A stretch of 64,000 nucleotides of DNA. Source: Kangiella shandongensis (lineage in GTDB: Bacteria > Pseudomonadota > Gammaproteobacteria > Enterobacterales > Kangiellaceae). The stretch lies in contig NZ_JACNML010000001.1 in NCBI RefSeq assembly GCF_020005365.1, positions 248,001-312,000 on the forward strand. Direction: 5' to 3'. Under the pieces are notes generated by a model. That model did no database searches, was not told the DNA's origin, and saw nothing but the letters and a program-made list of their open reading frames with translations. Positions 33,957 through 43,531 of this stretch are shown here, piece by piece. Every line of letters starts with the position of its first letter. Position 1 is the first letter of the stretch. A program made the position numbers and the translations under genes.

Positions 33957-36839
33957 TCATTGTACATTGACCGATGAAAAAGTCGAATTCCACACATCCA
34001 AAACCAGCCCCTTTTCACGCTCAAGCTCAGATACTGCCATTAAAGAGGGCTGACTTTGCAGAGCGTTATGGTTGCTAATCTCACGCAAGACACGGTAGCA
34101 GCCAATCAGTTGATCACGAATTTCAGAAGAAACAATGTCATGCTTTGCCAATAATTGTAACCAGTCGACATTGTTAAACGGCAGGCGCTGACCGGTAACA
34201 TGGTGCTCTATCAATTGTTTCGAATGCTTTAGTGCCCAAAATTGCACTAAAAACTCGATGTCGACCAAGCCGCCTTCCCCTTGCTTAATGTCCCACAGTT
34301 TGCTGTCAGTCTTGTCCAGGTTCTGCCGCATTTTATTGCGCATATTGACCACATCGGCCGCCAGATCGTCATGCTCCGTTTGCGGCGATTCAGGTTTGGC
34401 GAGAATATCGCCACGTAAGTTCATGTATTCCTGCCAAAGCGACTCATCCCCTGCAACTGGTCTGGCTCGAACCAGCGCCTGATGCTCCCAGGTCCAGGCT
34501 TCGTTGTGCTGATATTTTTTAAACGCATCAATATGACTGACCAGCATTCCTGAGCGACCCGATGGCCGTAACCGCGTATCGACTTCATACATGATACCCT
34601 GCTGCGTGCGAGTTCCTAGGTAGTGCACCAGACGCTGCGCCAGACGGGTATAGAACTGATGCAACTCCAGTGCTTTTTCACCGGAGTGGTCCCTGCCGGA
34701 GGTTTGTGATTGCGGCTCCCCCTGATACAAAAAAACTAAATCCAGATCAGAACCGTAGCCTAGCTCATCACCCCCCAGTTTGCCGTAACCCAGCACCAGA
34801 AAGCCCGATGCTATCCCCTCTTCACAGTCCGGCGGTACACCGTATTTTGCCACGGTTTCACGCCAGGCGAACTGCAATAGGTACTCAACAATGACCTCGG
34901 CTAAATCGGTCAGCTGTTGTGACACTGCACTGATATCAAAACGCCCCGTTAAATCTCCGGCAGCAATTTTAAACTGACTGGATTGTTTAAAGCCGCCAAG
35001 TGCTACTAACTGATCTTCAATTTGATCCAATTCAATTCGAATAAGTGCCTGTCTTAACTGGTTCGCCAGATCATCTTTACTCAGTTGTTTCCCCAAGTTG
35101 CTTGGGAACAGAAGCTCATCCAACAGAGACGGGTAAATCGACATCTGCTGTGCCAGCCATCGCGAGCGGGAAACCAGTTGTACCAAGTACTCCAGCACTG
35201 GCAAATTTTCTGCCAGCATCTCAAAATAAGCCGTACGCCGCCCGATACCTCGCAATAACTCAATACAGCGTTGTAACGTCATCTCAGCATCGGGCTGGGC
35301 CGCTGTTTCTATCAATAAATGGGGTAATAACTGATCGAGTCGGGTTAAACCGCGGCTGCCAATTTTCCGTTCAGAAAACTCGGAGCGAAAGGTTTTAAGT
35401 GCTTCAACCATATCTTCGGATATTGCAAACTGCTGCTGAAGCTGCTCCTTATCCTTATCGGGTAAGCTAGAGACAATCCAGCCACTCAACTTTTCATGTT
35501 CAGCATCAGCGCTTTCTTCATGTGGATCATGAAATAAGCCTTTAAAAAATTTTGCTACCCTGCTTTGATGCTGTGTTAACTCTTCCAGTAAATCATGCCA
35601 CCTCGAAAAGCCCATCATCATTGTGACCTGATACCGTATTTGTTCATCCGCAGGCAGATCCTGGGTTTGCTTTTCGCTGTGGATTTGCAGTACGTTCTCC
35701 AGCACTCTTAAGAATTCATAAGCCTTTTGCAAATACCGGCCATCTTCCGCTGGAAGTAGCCCCTTAACCTGCAATACGTCCAGACTATGCCACCAATTTT
35801 TTGTCTGTAGAACCGGGTAACGCCCGCCGCTGATGAGTTGCAGCGATTGAACAATAAACTCGAGCTCACGAATTCCGCCTTCACCCAGTTTAATATTCCC
35901 TTCTGCGTCTTTACGTAACAGTTCACTGGCGATTTTTTGCTTCAACTGGCGGATTGATTCCAACACACTGAAGTCGATATAACGTCGATAGCTGAAGGGA
36001 CGAATAATGTTTTCAAGCTCTGTACGGTTCTCAGCAGAGCCATTAAGGACACGCGCTTTAATCATGGCGAACCGTTCCCACTCACGCCCCTGTTCAACAT
36101 AATAATCCTGCAAGGCGTTAAAGTTAGCCACCAGAGCACCGCTTTGACCATAAGGACGCAAGCGCATATCCACGCGATATACAAAGCCATCATAAGTTAT
36201 ATCCGACAGTAAGCTGATGATTTTTTGTCCTAACCGAGAGAAAAACTTTTGGTTCTCAAGTGGCTTACTCTCCCGATCAGTCTCCCCGCTTTCAGGGAAA
36301 GTGAAAATTAAATCAATATCCGAGGAAAAGTTCAGCTCCCGACCACCCAGCTTACCCATCGCCAAGATCAGCAGTTCCTGCGCCTTGCCATCTTCACCGC
36401 AGGGTATACCATACTGCTGCTGTAACTGGCATGACGCCCAGTCATAAGCTGCCTGGATCAAGATATCGGCCAGAGTGGATTGATAAAAAGTGATCGATTT
36501 AATGTTCTCTCGACGCAGCAGGTCCTGTACGGCAATAATCACCGACCAGTAATGCCGCTCCAATCGCAGCCGCTGCTTCATATCAAACTCTGTCATGGTC
36601 GGCTCAAACTTATCAGGTAACTGACTCAACCCCTGCTCGATAGAGACCTCATTCACAGCATTAAGCAACCATTGTGGACGCTTAAGAGCCCAGTTATATA
36701 TATAATCGCTCGCTACTAACAACCAGAGCACCTGTTGTTCGTCGTAACTTTCTTCACTTGAAACCACCTGACTCCATTCAGCCCAACGCTTATCTGCCAG
36801 CGAGTCTAAATCAGATGGTATTGTGACCTTATCTTTCAT
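33957..36839 (-). CDS. glnE: Bifunctional glutamine synthetase adenylyltransferase/deadenylylase GlnE
   Basis: 960 residues, near E. coli GlnE (946). Two nucleotidyltransferase domains are seen: GKLGGRELNFSSDIDLIF (about 159-177, N-terminal, removal of AMP) and GYGKLGGDELGYGSDLDLVF (about 684-703, C-terminal, addition of AMP), each with the DxD metal site. A regulatory helical domain sits between. The enzyme switches glutamine synthetase on and off according to PII signals. It is the first gene of a four-gene minus-strand run and divergent from lemA. Confidence 0.96.
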   Translation of the reverse strand: MKDKVTIPSDLDSLADKRWAEWSQVVSSEESYDEQQVLWLLVASDYIYNWALKRPQWLLNAVNEVSIEQGLSQLPDKFEPTMTEFDMKQRLRLERHYWSVIIAVQDLLRRENIKSITFYQSTLADILIQAAYDWASCQLQQQYGIPCGEDGKAQELLILAMGKLGGRELNFSSDIDLIFTFPESGETDRESKPLENQKFFSRLGQKIISLLSDITYDGFVYRVDMRLRPYGQSGALVANFNALQDYYVEQGREWERFAMIKARVLNGSAENRTELENIIRPFSYRRYIDFSVLESIRQLKQKIASELLRKDAEGNIKLGEGGIRELEFIVQSLQLISGGRYPVLQTKNWWHSLDVLQVKGLLPAEDGRYLQKAYEFLRVLENVLQIHSEKQTQDLPADEQIRYQVTMMMGFSRWHDLLEELTQHQSRVAKFFKGLFHDPHEESADAEHEKLSGWIVSSLPDKDKEQLQQQFAISEDMVEALKTFRSEFSERKIGSRGLTRLDQLLPHLLIETAAQPDAEMTLQRCIELLRGIGRRTAYFEMLAENLPVLEYLVQLVSRSRWLAQQMSIYPSLLDELLFPSNLGKQLSKDDLANQLRQALIRIELDQIEDQLVALGGFKQSSQFKIAAGDLTGRFDISAVSQQLTDLAEVIVEYLLQFAWRETVAKYGVPPDCEEGIASGFLVLGYGKLGGDELGYGSDLDLVFLYQGEPQSQTSGRDHSGEKALELHQFYTRLAQRLVHYLGTRTQQGIMYEVDTRLRPSGRSGMLVSHIDAFKKYQHNEAWTWEHQALVRARPVAGDESLWQEYMNLRGDILAKPESPQTEHDDLAADVVNMRNKMRQNLDKTDSKLWDIKQGEGGLVDIEFLVQFWALKHSKQLIEHHVTGQRLPFNNVDWLQLLAKHDIVSSEIRDQLIGCYRVLREISNHNALQSQPSLMAVSELEREKGLVLDVWNSTFSSVNVQ

Positions 36840-37031
36840 GGCACCTACAATGGCTCAATGTTTTGCGAGACGGTATTATGACAATACGTCGATAGCGTTC
36901 ATAGATCAATATTTCTCATACAGCGTAACTTGTTGAAAATCAGATAATTACTGTTGTTTACAAACAAAAACTAGTTTAAATTACTGTGCACTGCTAGGAT
37001 TGGACAGAGAAATTTTAAGGAGTCAGTTGTT

Positions 37032-37619
37032 ATGGGTACAATCATCACTTTAGTGGTCATCGCAGCTTTAGCGCTGTTTTTTATTGGCATCTACAATAAA
37101 TTAGTCACACTTCGCAATCGTTTTAAAAATGCATTCGCGCAAATCGACGTTCAGCTAAACCGTCGTTATGACCTGATTCCTAATCTGGTTGAAACTGCCA
37201 AGGGTTACATGAAACATGAGAAAGAAACCCTTGAAGCCGTGATCAACGCCCGAAACAGTGCGGTCTCAGCAAATCAAACAGCAGCGGCCCATCCAGATGA
37301 TCCAGACGCCATCAAACATCTCAATCAGGCTGAAGGTCAGTTAACCGGAGCCCTGGGACGTTTATTCGCTTTATCTGAATCTTACCCTGATCTTAAAGCA
37401 AACCAAACCATGGAACAGCTAATGGAAGAGCTGAGTACCACAGAAAATAAAATTGCCTTTGCTCGTCAGGCTTATAACGATGCGGTTATGGCTTACAATA
37501 CCTATCGCGAACAGGTGCCGAATAACTTTATTGCCAACCCATTTGGCTTTAAAGAAGCTGAGTTATTTGAAGTGGAAGATGAGCAGGTACGCGAAGCGGT
37601 GAAGGTCTCTTTCGAATAG
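37032..37619 (+). CDS. lemA: LemA family protein
   Basis: 195 residues. An N-terminal transmembrane helix (about 3-20, IITLVVIAALALFFIGIYN) is followed by the LemA core FAQIDVQLNRRYDLIPNLVETAKGYMKHEKETLEAV and by ENKIAFARQAYNDAVMAYNTYRE. The protein is thought to be a membrane-tethered helical bundle. Its function is unclear but it is often paired with M48 peptidases, as here (24 bp to the next gene). AAGGAG lies about 9 nt before the ATG. Confidence 0.92.
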   Translation: MGTIITLVVIAALALFFIGIYNKLVTLRNRFKNAFAQIDVQLNRRYDLIPNLVETAKGYMKHEKETLEAVINARNSAVSANQTAAAHPDDPDAIKHLNQAEGQLTGALGRLFALSESYPDLKANQTMEQLMEELSTTENKIAFARQAYNDAVMAYNTYREQVPNNFIANPFGFKEAELFEVEDEQVREAVKVSFE

Positions 37620-37643
37620 ACACTGTACAACCTTTTCTGAGAT

Positions 37644-39599
37644 ATGGATTTTTTTGAGCATCAAGAAGCAGCTCGGCGTAAAACCAAGCTGCTCGTTTTT
37701 TATTTCCTGTGTGCCGTTGTTTTAATCGTCGTGGCGTTAAATCTGGCGCTATGGGCTCTCTTTAACCTGAGTGGCTTTACCGCCAATGCAGAAAATCGCG
37801 GCATCCCTCTTTCCCAATGGTTCAGTGAAAGCTGGTTCTACTATATCACCTTCGGTTCGATTGGCCTGATCATTCTCGGCAGCCTTTATCGCTGGATATC
37901 ATTAAGTGCAGGCGGAACCGCTGTCGCAAACATGGTTAATGGACGTGAAATCCTGCCTGACACCAACGATATACAGGAGCGACGCTTACTGAACGTGGTG
38001 GAAGAAATGTCCATTGCGTCAGGGACGACCGTACCCACCGTTTACGTCATGGATCAGGAGGACGGTATCAATGCCTTTGTTGCCGGGATTGAAAGTGCCG
38101 ATACTGTGATGGTAGTGACTCGCGGTGCTTTAGAACACCTCTCGAGACAGGAGTTGCAAGGCGTTGTCGCACACGAGTTCAGCCATATATTTAACGCCGA
38201 CATGCGGATTAATGTCCGACTGATCAGCATCCTGGCTGGCATATTAATTCTAGGTCAAGCTGGTTACTTTATTATGCGAGCCTTCCGTTACAGTGGCCAC
38301 ACTCGAAGCAGCAAAGAAAACGGCGGTGTCGTTATCGCCATTGTCCTGATTGGCGTCTCTATTTACGCCATCGGTTCCATTGGTCTCTTCTTTGGCCGCC
38401 TGATCAAAGCCGCCATTTCTCGTCAGCGCGAGTATTTAGCAGACGCCTCGGCAGTCCAATACTCCAGAGACAAAGAAGGTCTGGCTGGGGCTTTCATAAA
38501 AATCAAGCATCAGGGTTCTTTGCTGAACAACTCACATGCCGAAGAAACCAGTCATATGTGTATCTCTGAGCCAATCCAATTGCGGTTCAGCAGTCTAGCG
38601 ACACACCCGCCGATCGAGAATCGGCTCAAAGCGATCATGCCCGCCTGGGAGCACTTGGAAACCCAGTTCCTACAGGAACAACAACGTCAGCAGGAACAGG
38701 CAACTGACGACATGGAACAGCATGCTGCAAAAAAAGCCGCCGGTGAGTTCGATATCGGTGGGCTAGCTGATACAGTCGGCAACCCCACCACCATGCATAT
38801 GCATGCCGCGGGAGCACTATTACTCGCACTACCTGAGGTCATCAAAACCGCCGCCCATGGGCACCACTCCAGCAGTCACGCTATGCATCTGGTATTTGCT
38901 TTGTTACTCAGCGACCATGGCCAAGTCGAGGAAGAATTACTCCAATTAATTGAACAAATTTATGGCAAACAAAGCAGCGACAGAGTTCTTGAGCTTGCGA
39001 GCCATATTTCGAAAGAGCAACGGCAATTACGCCTGGCCATTCTCGATTTGGCAATGCCCAGCCTGCGCCGCCTATCGAAAGCCGAGCGCCAGCAATTCTT
39101 TGGACTACTGAGAAAGCTCATTCACCAGGACAGCCACGTCAGTCCTTTCGAGTATGTATTGTACTGCTTAATTCATAAAAACTTAATTGGCAGAGACCAG
39201 CAGAGCCAAAAGTCCATTACGCGATTTAAGAACGTCGAAAGTGAGCTGCAAATACTGCTATCGACGATAATCCATGCCAGCGGTCAAAAGGCAGAAGTTA
39301 AAGAAAAGGTTTTCCGCCAGATATTCGATGGCCTTAGCGCAAACCAGCTGGGCTTACTGGATGAAGAGTTTGAGGCAGAAAAGTTTCACCAGGCATTGAA
39401 CAAACTGCGCCGCTTATCGCCCATGCTGAAAAAGCCATTGCTGAACGGACTGGAAGAAGCTATCAAGCAGGACGGTGTAGTCCGGTATCAGGAAGTTGAA
39501 CTGTTACGGGCCATCGCAGAATGCCTGGACTGCCCTATCCCGCCCGTTATCGAAGAGAGTCAGAAAAAAGCGATAAAGTTAGCGCAAAAACCTGATTAA
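37644..39599 (+). CDS. M48-family zinc metalloprotease (HtpX-like)
   Basis: 651 residues. Two N-terminal transmembrane helices (about 17-40 and 55-80) and two more near 195-215 and 230-255 flank the zinc motif VVAHEFSHIFNAD (His around 177). The third ligand region is SRQREYLADASAVQYS. About 330 residues after the protease part form a helical C-terminal extension that ordinary HtpX (about 290 residues) lacks. It is probably a quality-control protease of the inner membrane. It forms an operon with lemA. Its TAA overlaps the stop of the opposite gene by 4 nt. Confidence 0.88.
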   Translation: MDFFEHQEAARRKTKLLVFYFLCAVVLIVVALNLALWALFNLSGFTANAENRGIPLSQWFSESWFYYITFGSIGLIILGSLYRWISLSAGGTAVANMVNGREILPDTNDIQERRLLNVVEEMSIASGTTVPTVYVMDQEDGINAFVAGIESADTVMVVTRGALEHLSRQELQGVVAHEFSHIFNADMRINVRLISILAGILILGQAGYFIMRAFRYSGHTRSSKENGGVVIAIVLIGVSIYAIGSIGLFFGRLIKAAISRQREYLADASAVQYSRDKEGLAGAFIKIKHQGSLLNNSHAEETSHMCISEPIQLRFSSLATHPPIENRLKAIMPAWEHLETQFLQEQQRQQEQATDDMEQHAAKKAAGEFDIGGLADTVGNPTTMHMHAAGALLLALPEVIKTAAHGHHSSSHAMHLVFALLLSDHGQVEEELLQLIEQIYGKQSSDRVLELASHISKEQRQLRLAILDLAMPSLRRLSKAERQQFFGLLRKLIHQDSHVSPFEYVLYCLIHKNLIGRDQQSQKSITRFKNVESELQILLSTIIHASGQKAEVKEKVFRQIFDGLSANQLGLLDEEFEAEKFHQALNKLRRLSPMLKKPLLNGLEEAIKQDGVVRYQEVELLRAIAECLDCPIPPVIEESQKKAIKLAQKPD

Positions 39600-40492
39600 G
39601 CGCAATAATCTGCTTTGTTCTTTCCCTGTTTCTGCTTCCAGTCTTCGATGGCTTTATTCAGCGTGTCATCATCGGGGAACTCCGACTGGCGCAGGCTGAA
39701 CTTTTCCAGAATGTGCTGAGTCGGTTTAAAGTCCTCGGGGAAGTCAAACTGACCAGCGGCATAGGCCTCGATCATTTGCTTGATACAGACGTTTTGCAGG
39801 TGTCTTTGTGCGGGATAAGAGCCGATGCGGAAAGTTTTTTCCTCACCGTGACGGTTTTTAAGCTCTAATTCGTAAGGGCCATCGATAATCTGTTGCAAGG
39901 CGCTGTAGGGGTTGGCGCGAGCTGGCGTTCGTGCAAAAAGCAAATGCAGATTCGCGGCATACAACTGCCCCCGACGCCAAGTATAGAGCATATTATTGGC
40001 TCTATCGACGCGGAACGGAACGGGTTTCACCTTGAGTAGATATATTAAGATAGTAATCAACAATACTATTTCAAACATAAAATGTTCAAAGAGAACATCA
40101 AATTTATTCCACAAACCTCCGTGCGTATTCAGCCAGCCCTTGCGAAACTCTTCATAGCTTTCCAAAGGCTGATAGAACACGGAGTCTTTGTCAGTTTCTT
40201 CATGGGCGGCTTTATAACTTTTGTATCTCTTTTGGATATGCTCTTCACCATAGGTAATATACTCCAGTGCGAATTTTTTTTTCTCCAGAAAATAACCATG
40301 CATTATAATGCTATATACTATCCCAGCCAAAAACATTAAGGTAATTGCGCGACAAACCCAAGCCAGCTGTCCGTGGGATAAGTCTTTTAACTCAAAACTA
40401 CCATCATTATTCACCTGTTTGACCGAGTTAGAAATGGTATAAGGATACTCTATGCTTTCTGAGTGCTTATCGTAATCAATATTCTGTTTCAT
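39596..40492 (-). CDS. DUF6708-like membrane protein, partner of the MIX effector
   Basis: 298 residues with two transmembrane helices (about 44-66 and 138-155), a long loop between them, and a C-terminal soluble part with VDRANNMLYTWRRGQLY, a stretch that resembles DUF6708 proteins found beside type VI effectors. It starts 21 bp after the effector stop, so the two are co-transcribed. Because the effector has a pore-like hydrophobic hairpin, an inner-membrane neighbour is a natural candidate immunity protein or adaptor. That function is inference from position and topology only. Confidence 0.65.
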   Translation of the reverse strand: MKQNIDYDKHSESIEYPYTISNSVKQVNNDGSFELKDLSHGQLAWVCRAITLMFLAGIVYSIIMHGYFLEKKKFALEYITYGEEHIQKRYKSYKAAHEETDKDSVFYQPLESYEEFRKGWLNTHGGLWNKFDVLFEHFMFEIVLLITILIYLLKVKPVPFRVDRANNMLYTWRRGQLYAANLHLLFARTPARANPYSALQQIIDGPYELELKNRHGEEKTFRIGSYPAQRHLQNVCIKQMIEAYAAGQFDFPEDFKPTQHILEKFSLRQSEFPDDDTLNKAIEDWKQKQGKNKADYCA

Positions 40493-40513
40493 TCGTTAAT
40501 TAGCCTTTTCTTT

Positions 40514-43261
40514 TCATACGCTTTTAGGTAGTCGATACCACCAGCGATTTGGTAATATCTCCTTACAGTGCGGGTGTTTGTCATCATAAATTTGAACCTC
40601 ACCTGAGGTAAAATGCCCCTTTGAGTCCGTATATTCATAATGTAAATAAATATACTGAACGTAGCCCGGCTGCTCGGGCGCATGAGCACGAAGGTGCTGG
40701 TTCAAATCAATCAGCACTTTATTTTCCGCAAGTTGCGTGCGCACTTCAAAACCATGCAGATAAGTTACCGTTTTATCCACCTTACCGCTAAAGTATTCCA
40801 GCTCGGGAATTTTATGTGTCTGATACTTAACAAACACTTTGGTTCTCAGGGTAAAATCCCCTTGAGACAACCGCGGTAGAAACAGCTCTGTCTTACCACT
40901 TTTCTGTCCCAGAGCTTTGACCTTTACCTGATAGACCAGACGCTCAAAATGCTGGATTTCTTCACGATAATACTGTGTGATAGGGCTTCCTTCCAGAATG
41001 ATCTCTCTAGCTTTTTTCATCTGTTCCTCGATCTTTTTAAGTCGCTCAGCTCCCCAGTACTCCTCTGAGCTTCCCCAAAAACCATGCTCAGCCCAGGCGG
41101 TTATCTTATCGCGGGTAAATAAGTACTCGGCGGCCATTGCAATACCTAAAACAATACCAGCGGCTAAACCGACGGGGTTGGAGGCTCCATAACCTAAGAA
41201 TATGGCTCCCGATACAACTTCCACTCCAAGTAAATACGCTTTCGTTTTCTGTTTATTGCCATAAGCTTCAATAGCTCCAAAAAACGCTAACACCACCCCC
41301 GCCCAACCGGCGATCTTACCCGCAGTTTTAATTTTTGAGGTGACTTTTTGGGCAACGCCTGTTTTTCCTGTGGAGATGGCTTTTACCGACTGACGGTTAA
41401 ACAGCTTGCCTTTAATATTGTTAAAGAAATTGCTGGCGCCGCCCTGGCGCAGGGTATTAGTGCTCAGGTCGTCAACATAGTTTAATTTAAACTGGGTAAA
41501 TTTTTCTAAATCCGAAACGATGGCGACGAAGCCCAGTCCTAAATTTAGTCGGGTATCGTTGGACACCCGGCCAAACCAGGTATTGGCATAACCGACTTCG
41601 CCCTTCTGGTTAGCGAGATCAAAAAAAGTCCAGGCATTGATAAAAAGACTCAATCCAACACCATATCCTCGCTGTGGTCTTTGTGAGTCAGCCACATTTT
41701 TGAAGTGCGCTCCCGGACGAACCTGACCATCCACCATAAAGTGCTGAACTTCAACCGTATCTTTTTCGGGAATGCCAGGAGTCACTTCGACATCACCGGC
41801 ATACACCCTGGTTTTAGCGAACTGTTTATAGTCTGTAATGACCTTACCTCCTGAGGTTAAAGGCGGCAGCTCGCCGGTTTTGATCAATTCGCTTAAGTCG
41901 CTGGCGGACATCGGCTGTCGTCCCAGGCTCTGGATCGGGTGAAGCTTGTTTATGGCCTCGCTAACACCCAACGATTTAATTTTAGCGGTGCCCAGGATTC
42001 CCAGCTCTTTCGAAGTGACTTCAAGTACTACATCAAAAGCATTTAAAGCCTCCAGATGACTATCCAACAAACCTTCGGAAACACTGGCCCATGTCTGCAT
42101 CAAATTACGGAACAGTGTCCCGAGAGCATAACCATTATCAGGATTCAGCAATGCCACAAGAGCCAGCGACCCTTCGTCAGTATCATTAATATTCATAAAG
42201 CACCGCACGAACAGGCGGGAGGCCAAAACCAGTCGTCTAAGTGCCGACTTCTTGTCGACCTGAGTAACGCCATCAAGCATTAGCCTTAACTGAGTAAGGG
42301 CTTCATAGGGAGCATCGATCTGTAACAGCGCCGTATGATTCTTAACCAGTCGTCTTACCGTCGTCGATAACTCGTCATTTTCCTGAATCAGTTGACGCCT
42401 AATTTCATCAAACTGAGTTGGCATGTCAAAGAACGGTGTCTTATCCTGAAGTTTATTCCGAGTCGAAAATATCGCAGAGTTAACAGACTCTATACACTCG
42501 CCCGTGGTTAAGGGATACAAATAATCTGCACTATGTTTCATTAATGTAGCATTCACATTAATTGCCTGACGCTCAAGCTCTAATAACTCTCCTACTGGAT
42601 CGGGAACAACAACAACACGCCCGTAAAATTGTTGGGACTCGTTTAAGCCCAGTTTATTTTTATTCGTGGGACTAAAGCCCGTATGAGCAATGTCATAATC
42701 AACTGCTTTATTGGCAGCATCGTGCTTAAACTCTTCTACATAGTTTTCAATAAGGCTGATAGCACAGCTGGCTGTGGTTAGCTCGGGCTCAAGCTCCACT
42801 GGCATCATCAATTCGGCACGAAAGGCTGCATCGCTCTCACAGTTTCTAAACCAGTCGGCCGGCCATGGCTCTTCTGAGTAAGCTACCTCAATTCGCTTGA
42901 TATCTTCCGGTATTTTTATGGTGTCAAAAGTTGAGCCACTGACAAGCTCCCACTTTTCAGCAGGATCACTTCCTGGCCAGATTAGACGCGTAAAGGTTTG
43001 CTCTCTAAAACAACCATTAAAGTCATGTACCGAAAACTTAAGAAAACTGGCATTATCATCAGCAACATTGGTTTCATACCAAAAAACCATCCAGTTTCCG
43101 GTCGCTGGATCGGTTCGGTGCTTTTCTGGGTAAATACCGCTTTCGATGTAAAGGTAAACATAACCCTGTCGCAATTTACGCACTTCGAAATCAAAGGAAT
43201 CAAGCTCTCTTCGCCTTCCTATGTCCGGGTTATCGTTAAAGGAAAATTGCTGTAAATGCAA
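40514..43261 (-). CDS. Type VI secretion effector with MIX motifs (VasX-like), 5' end out of frame
   Basis: 915 residues from a poor TTG start. The MIX core LRQGYVYLY (residues 30-38, pattern hRxGhhYhh) and FTRLIWP (90-96, pattern F(S/T)xxxW) are present. The third motif, DIYPAR (shhPhR), is encoded in the same frame just upstream of the TTG (about 43294-43277), after an in-frame TGA, so the true start is further up. The C-terminal part has two hydrophobic segments (about 645-667 and 679-712), resembling colicin-like hairpins of VasX. MIX effectors are delivered by type VI secretion to kill rivals. No other type VI genes lie in the window. Confidence 0.75.
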   Translation of the reverse strand: MHLQQFSFNDNPDIGRRRELDSFDFEVRKLRQGYVYLYIESGIYPEKHRTDPATGNWMVFWYETNVADDNASFLKFSVHDFNGCFREQTFTRLIWPGSDPAEKWELVSGSTFDTIKIPEDIKRIEVAYSEEPWPADWFRNCESDAAFRAELMMPVELEPELTTASCAISLIENYVEEFKHDAANKAVDYDIAHTGFSPTNKNKLGLNESQQFYGRVVVVPDPVGELLELERQAINVNATLMKHSADYLYPLTTGECIESVNSAIFSTRNKLQDKTPFFDMPTQFDEIRRQLIQENDELSTTVRRLVKNHTALLQIDAPYEALTQLRLMLDGVTQVDKKSALRRLVLASRLFVRCFMNINDTDEGSLALVALLNPDNGYALGTLFRNLMQTWASVSEGLLDSHLEALNAFDVVLEVTSKELGILGTAKIKSLGVSEAINKLHPIQSLGRQPMSASDLSELIKTGELPPLTSGGKVITDYKQFAKTRVYAGDVEVTPGIPEKDTVEVQHFMVDGQVRPGAHFKNVADSQRPQRGYGVGLSLFINAWTFFDLANQKGEVGYANTWFGRVSNDTRLNLGLGFVAIVSDLEKFTQFKLNYVDDLSTNTLRQGGASNFFNNIKGKLFNRQSVKAISTGKTGVAQKVTSKIKTAGKIAGWAGVVLAFFGAIEAYGNKQKTKAYLLGVEVVSGAIFLGYGASNPVGLAAGIVLGIAMAAEYLFTRDKITAWAEHGFWGSSEEYWGAERLKKIEEQMKKAREIILEGSPITQYYREEIQHFERLVYQVKVKALGQKSGKTELFLPRLSQGDFTLRTKVFVKYQTHKIPELEYFSGKVDKTVTYLHGFEVRTQLAENKVLIDLNQHLRAHAPEQPGYVQYIYLHYEYTDSKGHFTSGEVQIYDDKHPHCKEILPNRWWYRLPKSV

Positions 43262-43368
43262 CGGCGAGAACCCAAAGCGGGCAGGATAGATATCTCGTAA
43301 TTTTTTTCCTCACAAGGAAAGACAGGGTCATCCGCACCCTGTACTGATGACAGTTCATCCATGTTCAT
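43262..43368 (-). other. Out-of-frame 5' part of the MIX effector gene (A7 tract)
   Basis: An ATG at 43368-43366, with AGGA about 10 nt ahead, opens MNMDELSSVQGADDPVFPCEE and then runs into seven A residues (T7 at 43301-43307 on the plus strand). With eight A the frame would continue as EEKKLRDIYPARFGFSPLHLQQF into the 915-residue ORF, supplying the missing first MIX motif and a sensible N-terminus. As given, the two parts are in different frames. Slippage-prone tract, mutation or sequencing error are all possible. Confidence 0.6.
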
Positions 43369-43531
43369 CTTTTTTGTATCCTATAATTTCAAATATATCT
43401 CAACTTAACGGCAGGATTATAGCGTCAGGAATGTGAGTATTAAAGTCTTACTTAGAATTTATCGTGACCAACATCATACCGAAACAATTGATATGAAAGT
43501 AGAGATGCTACTTCAGATCTTGTTACGGTGC

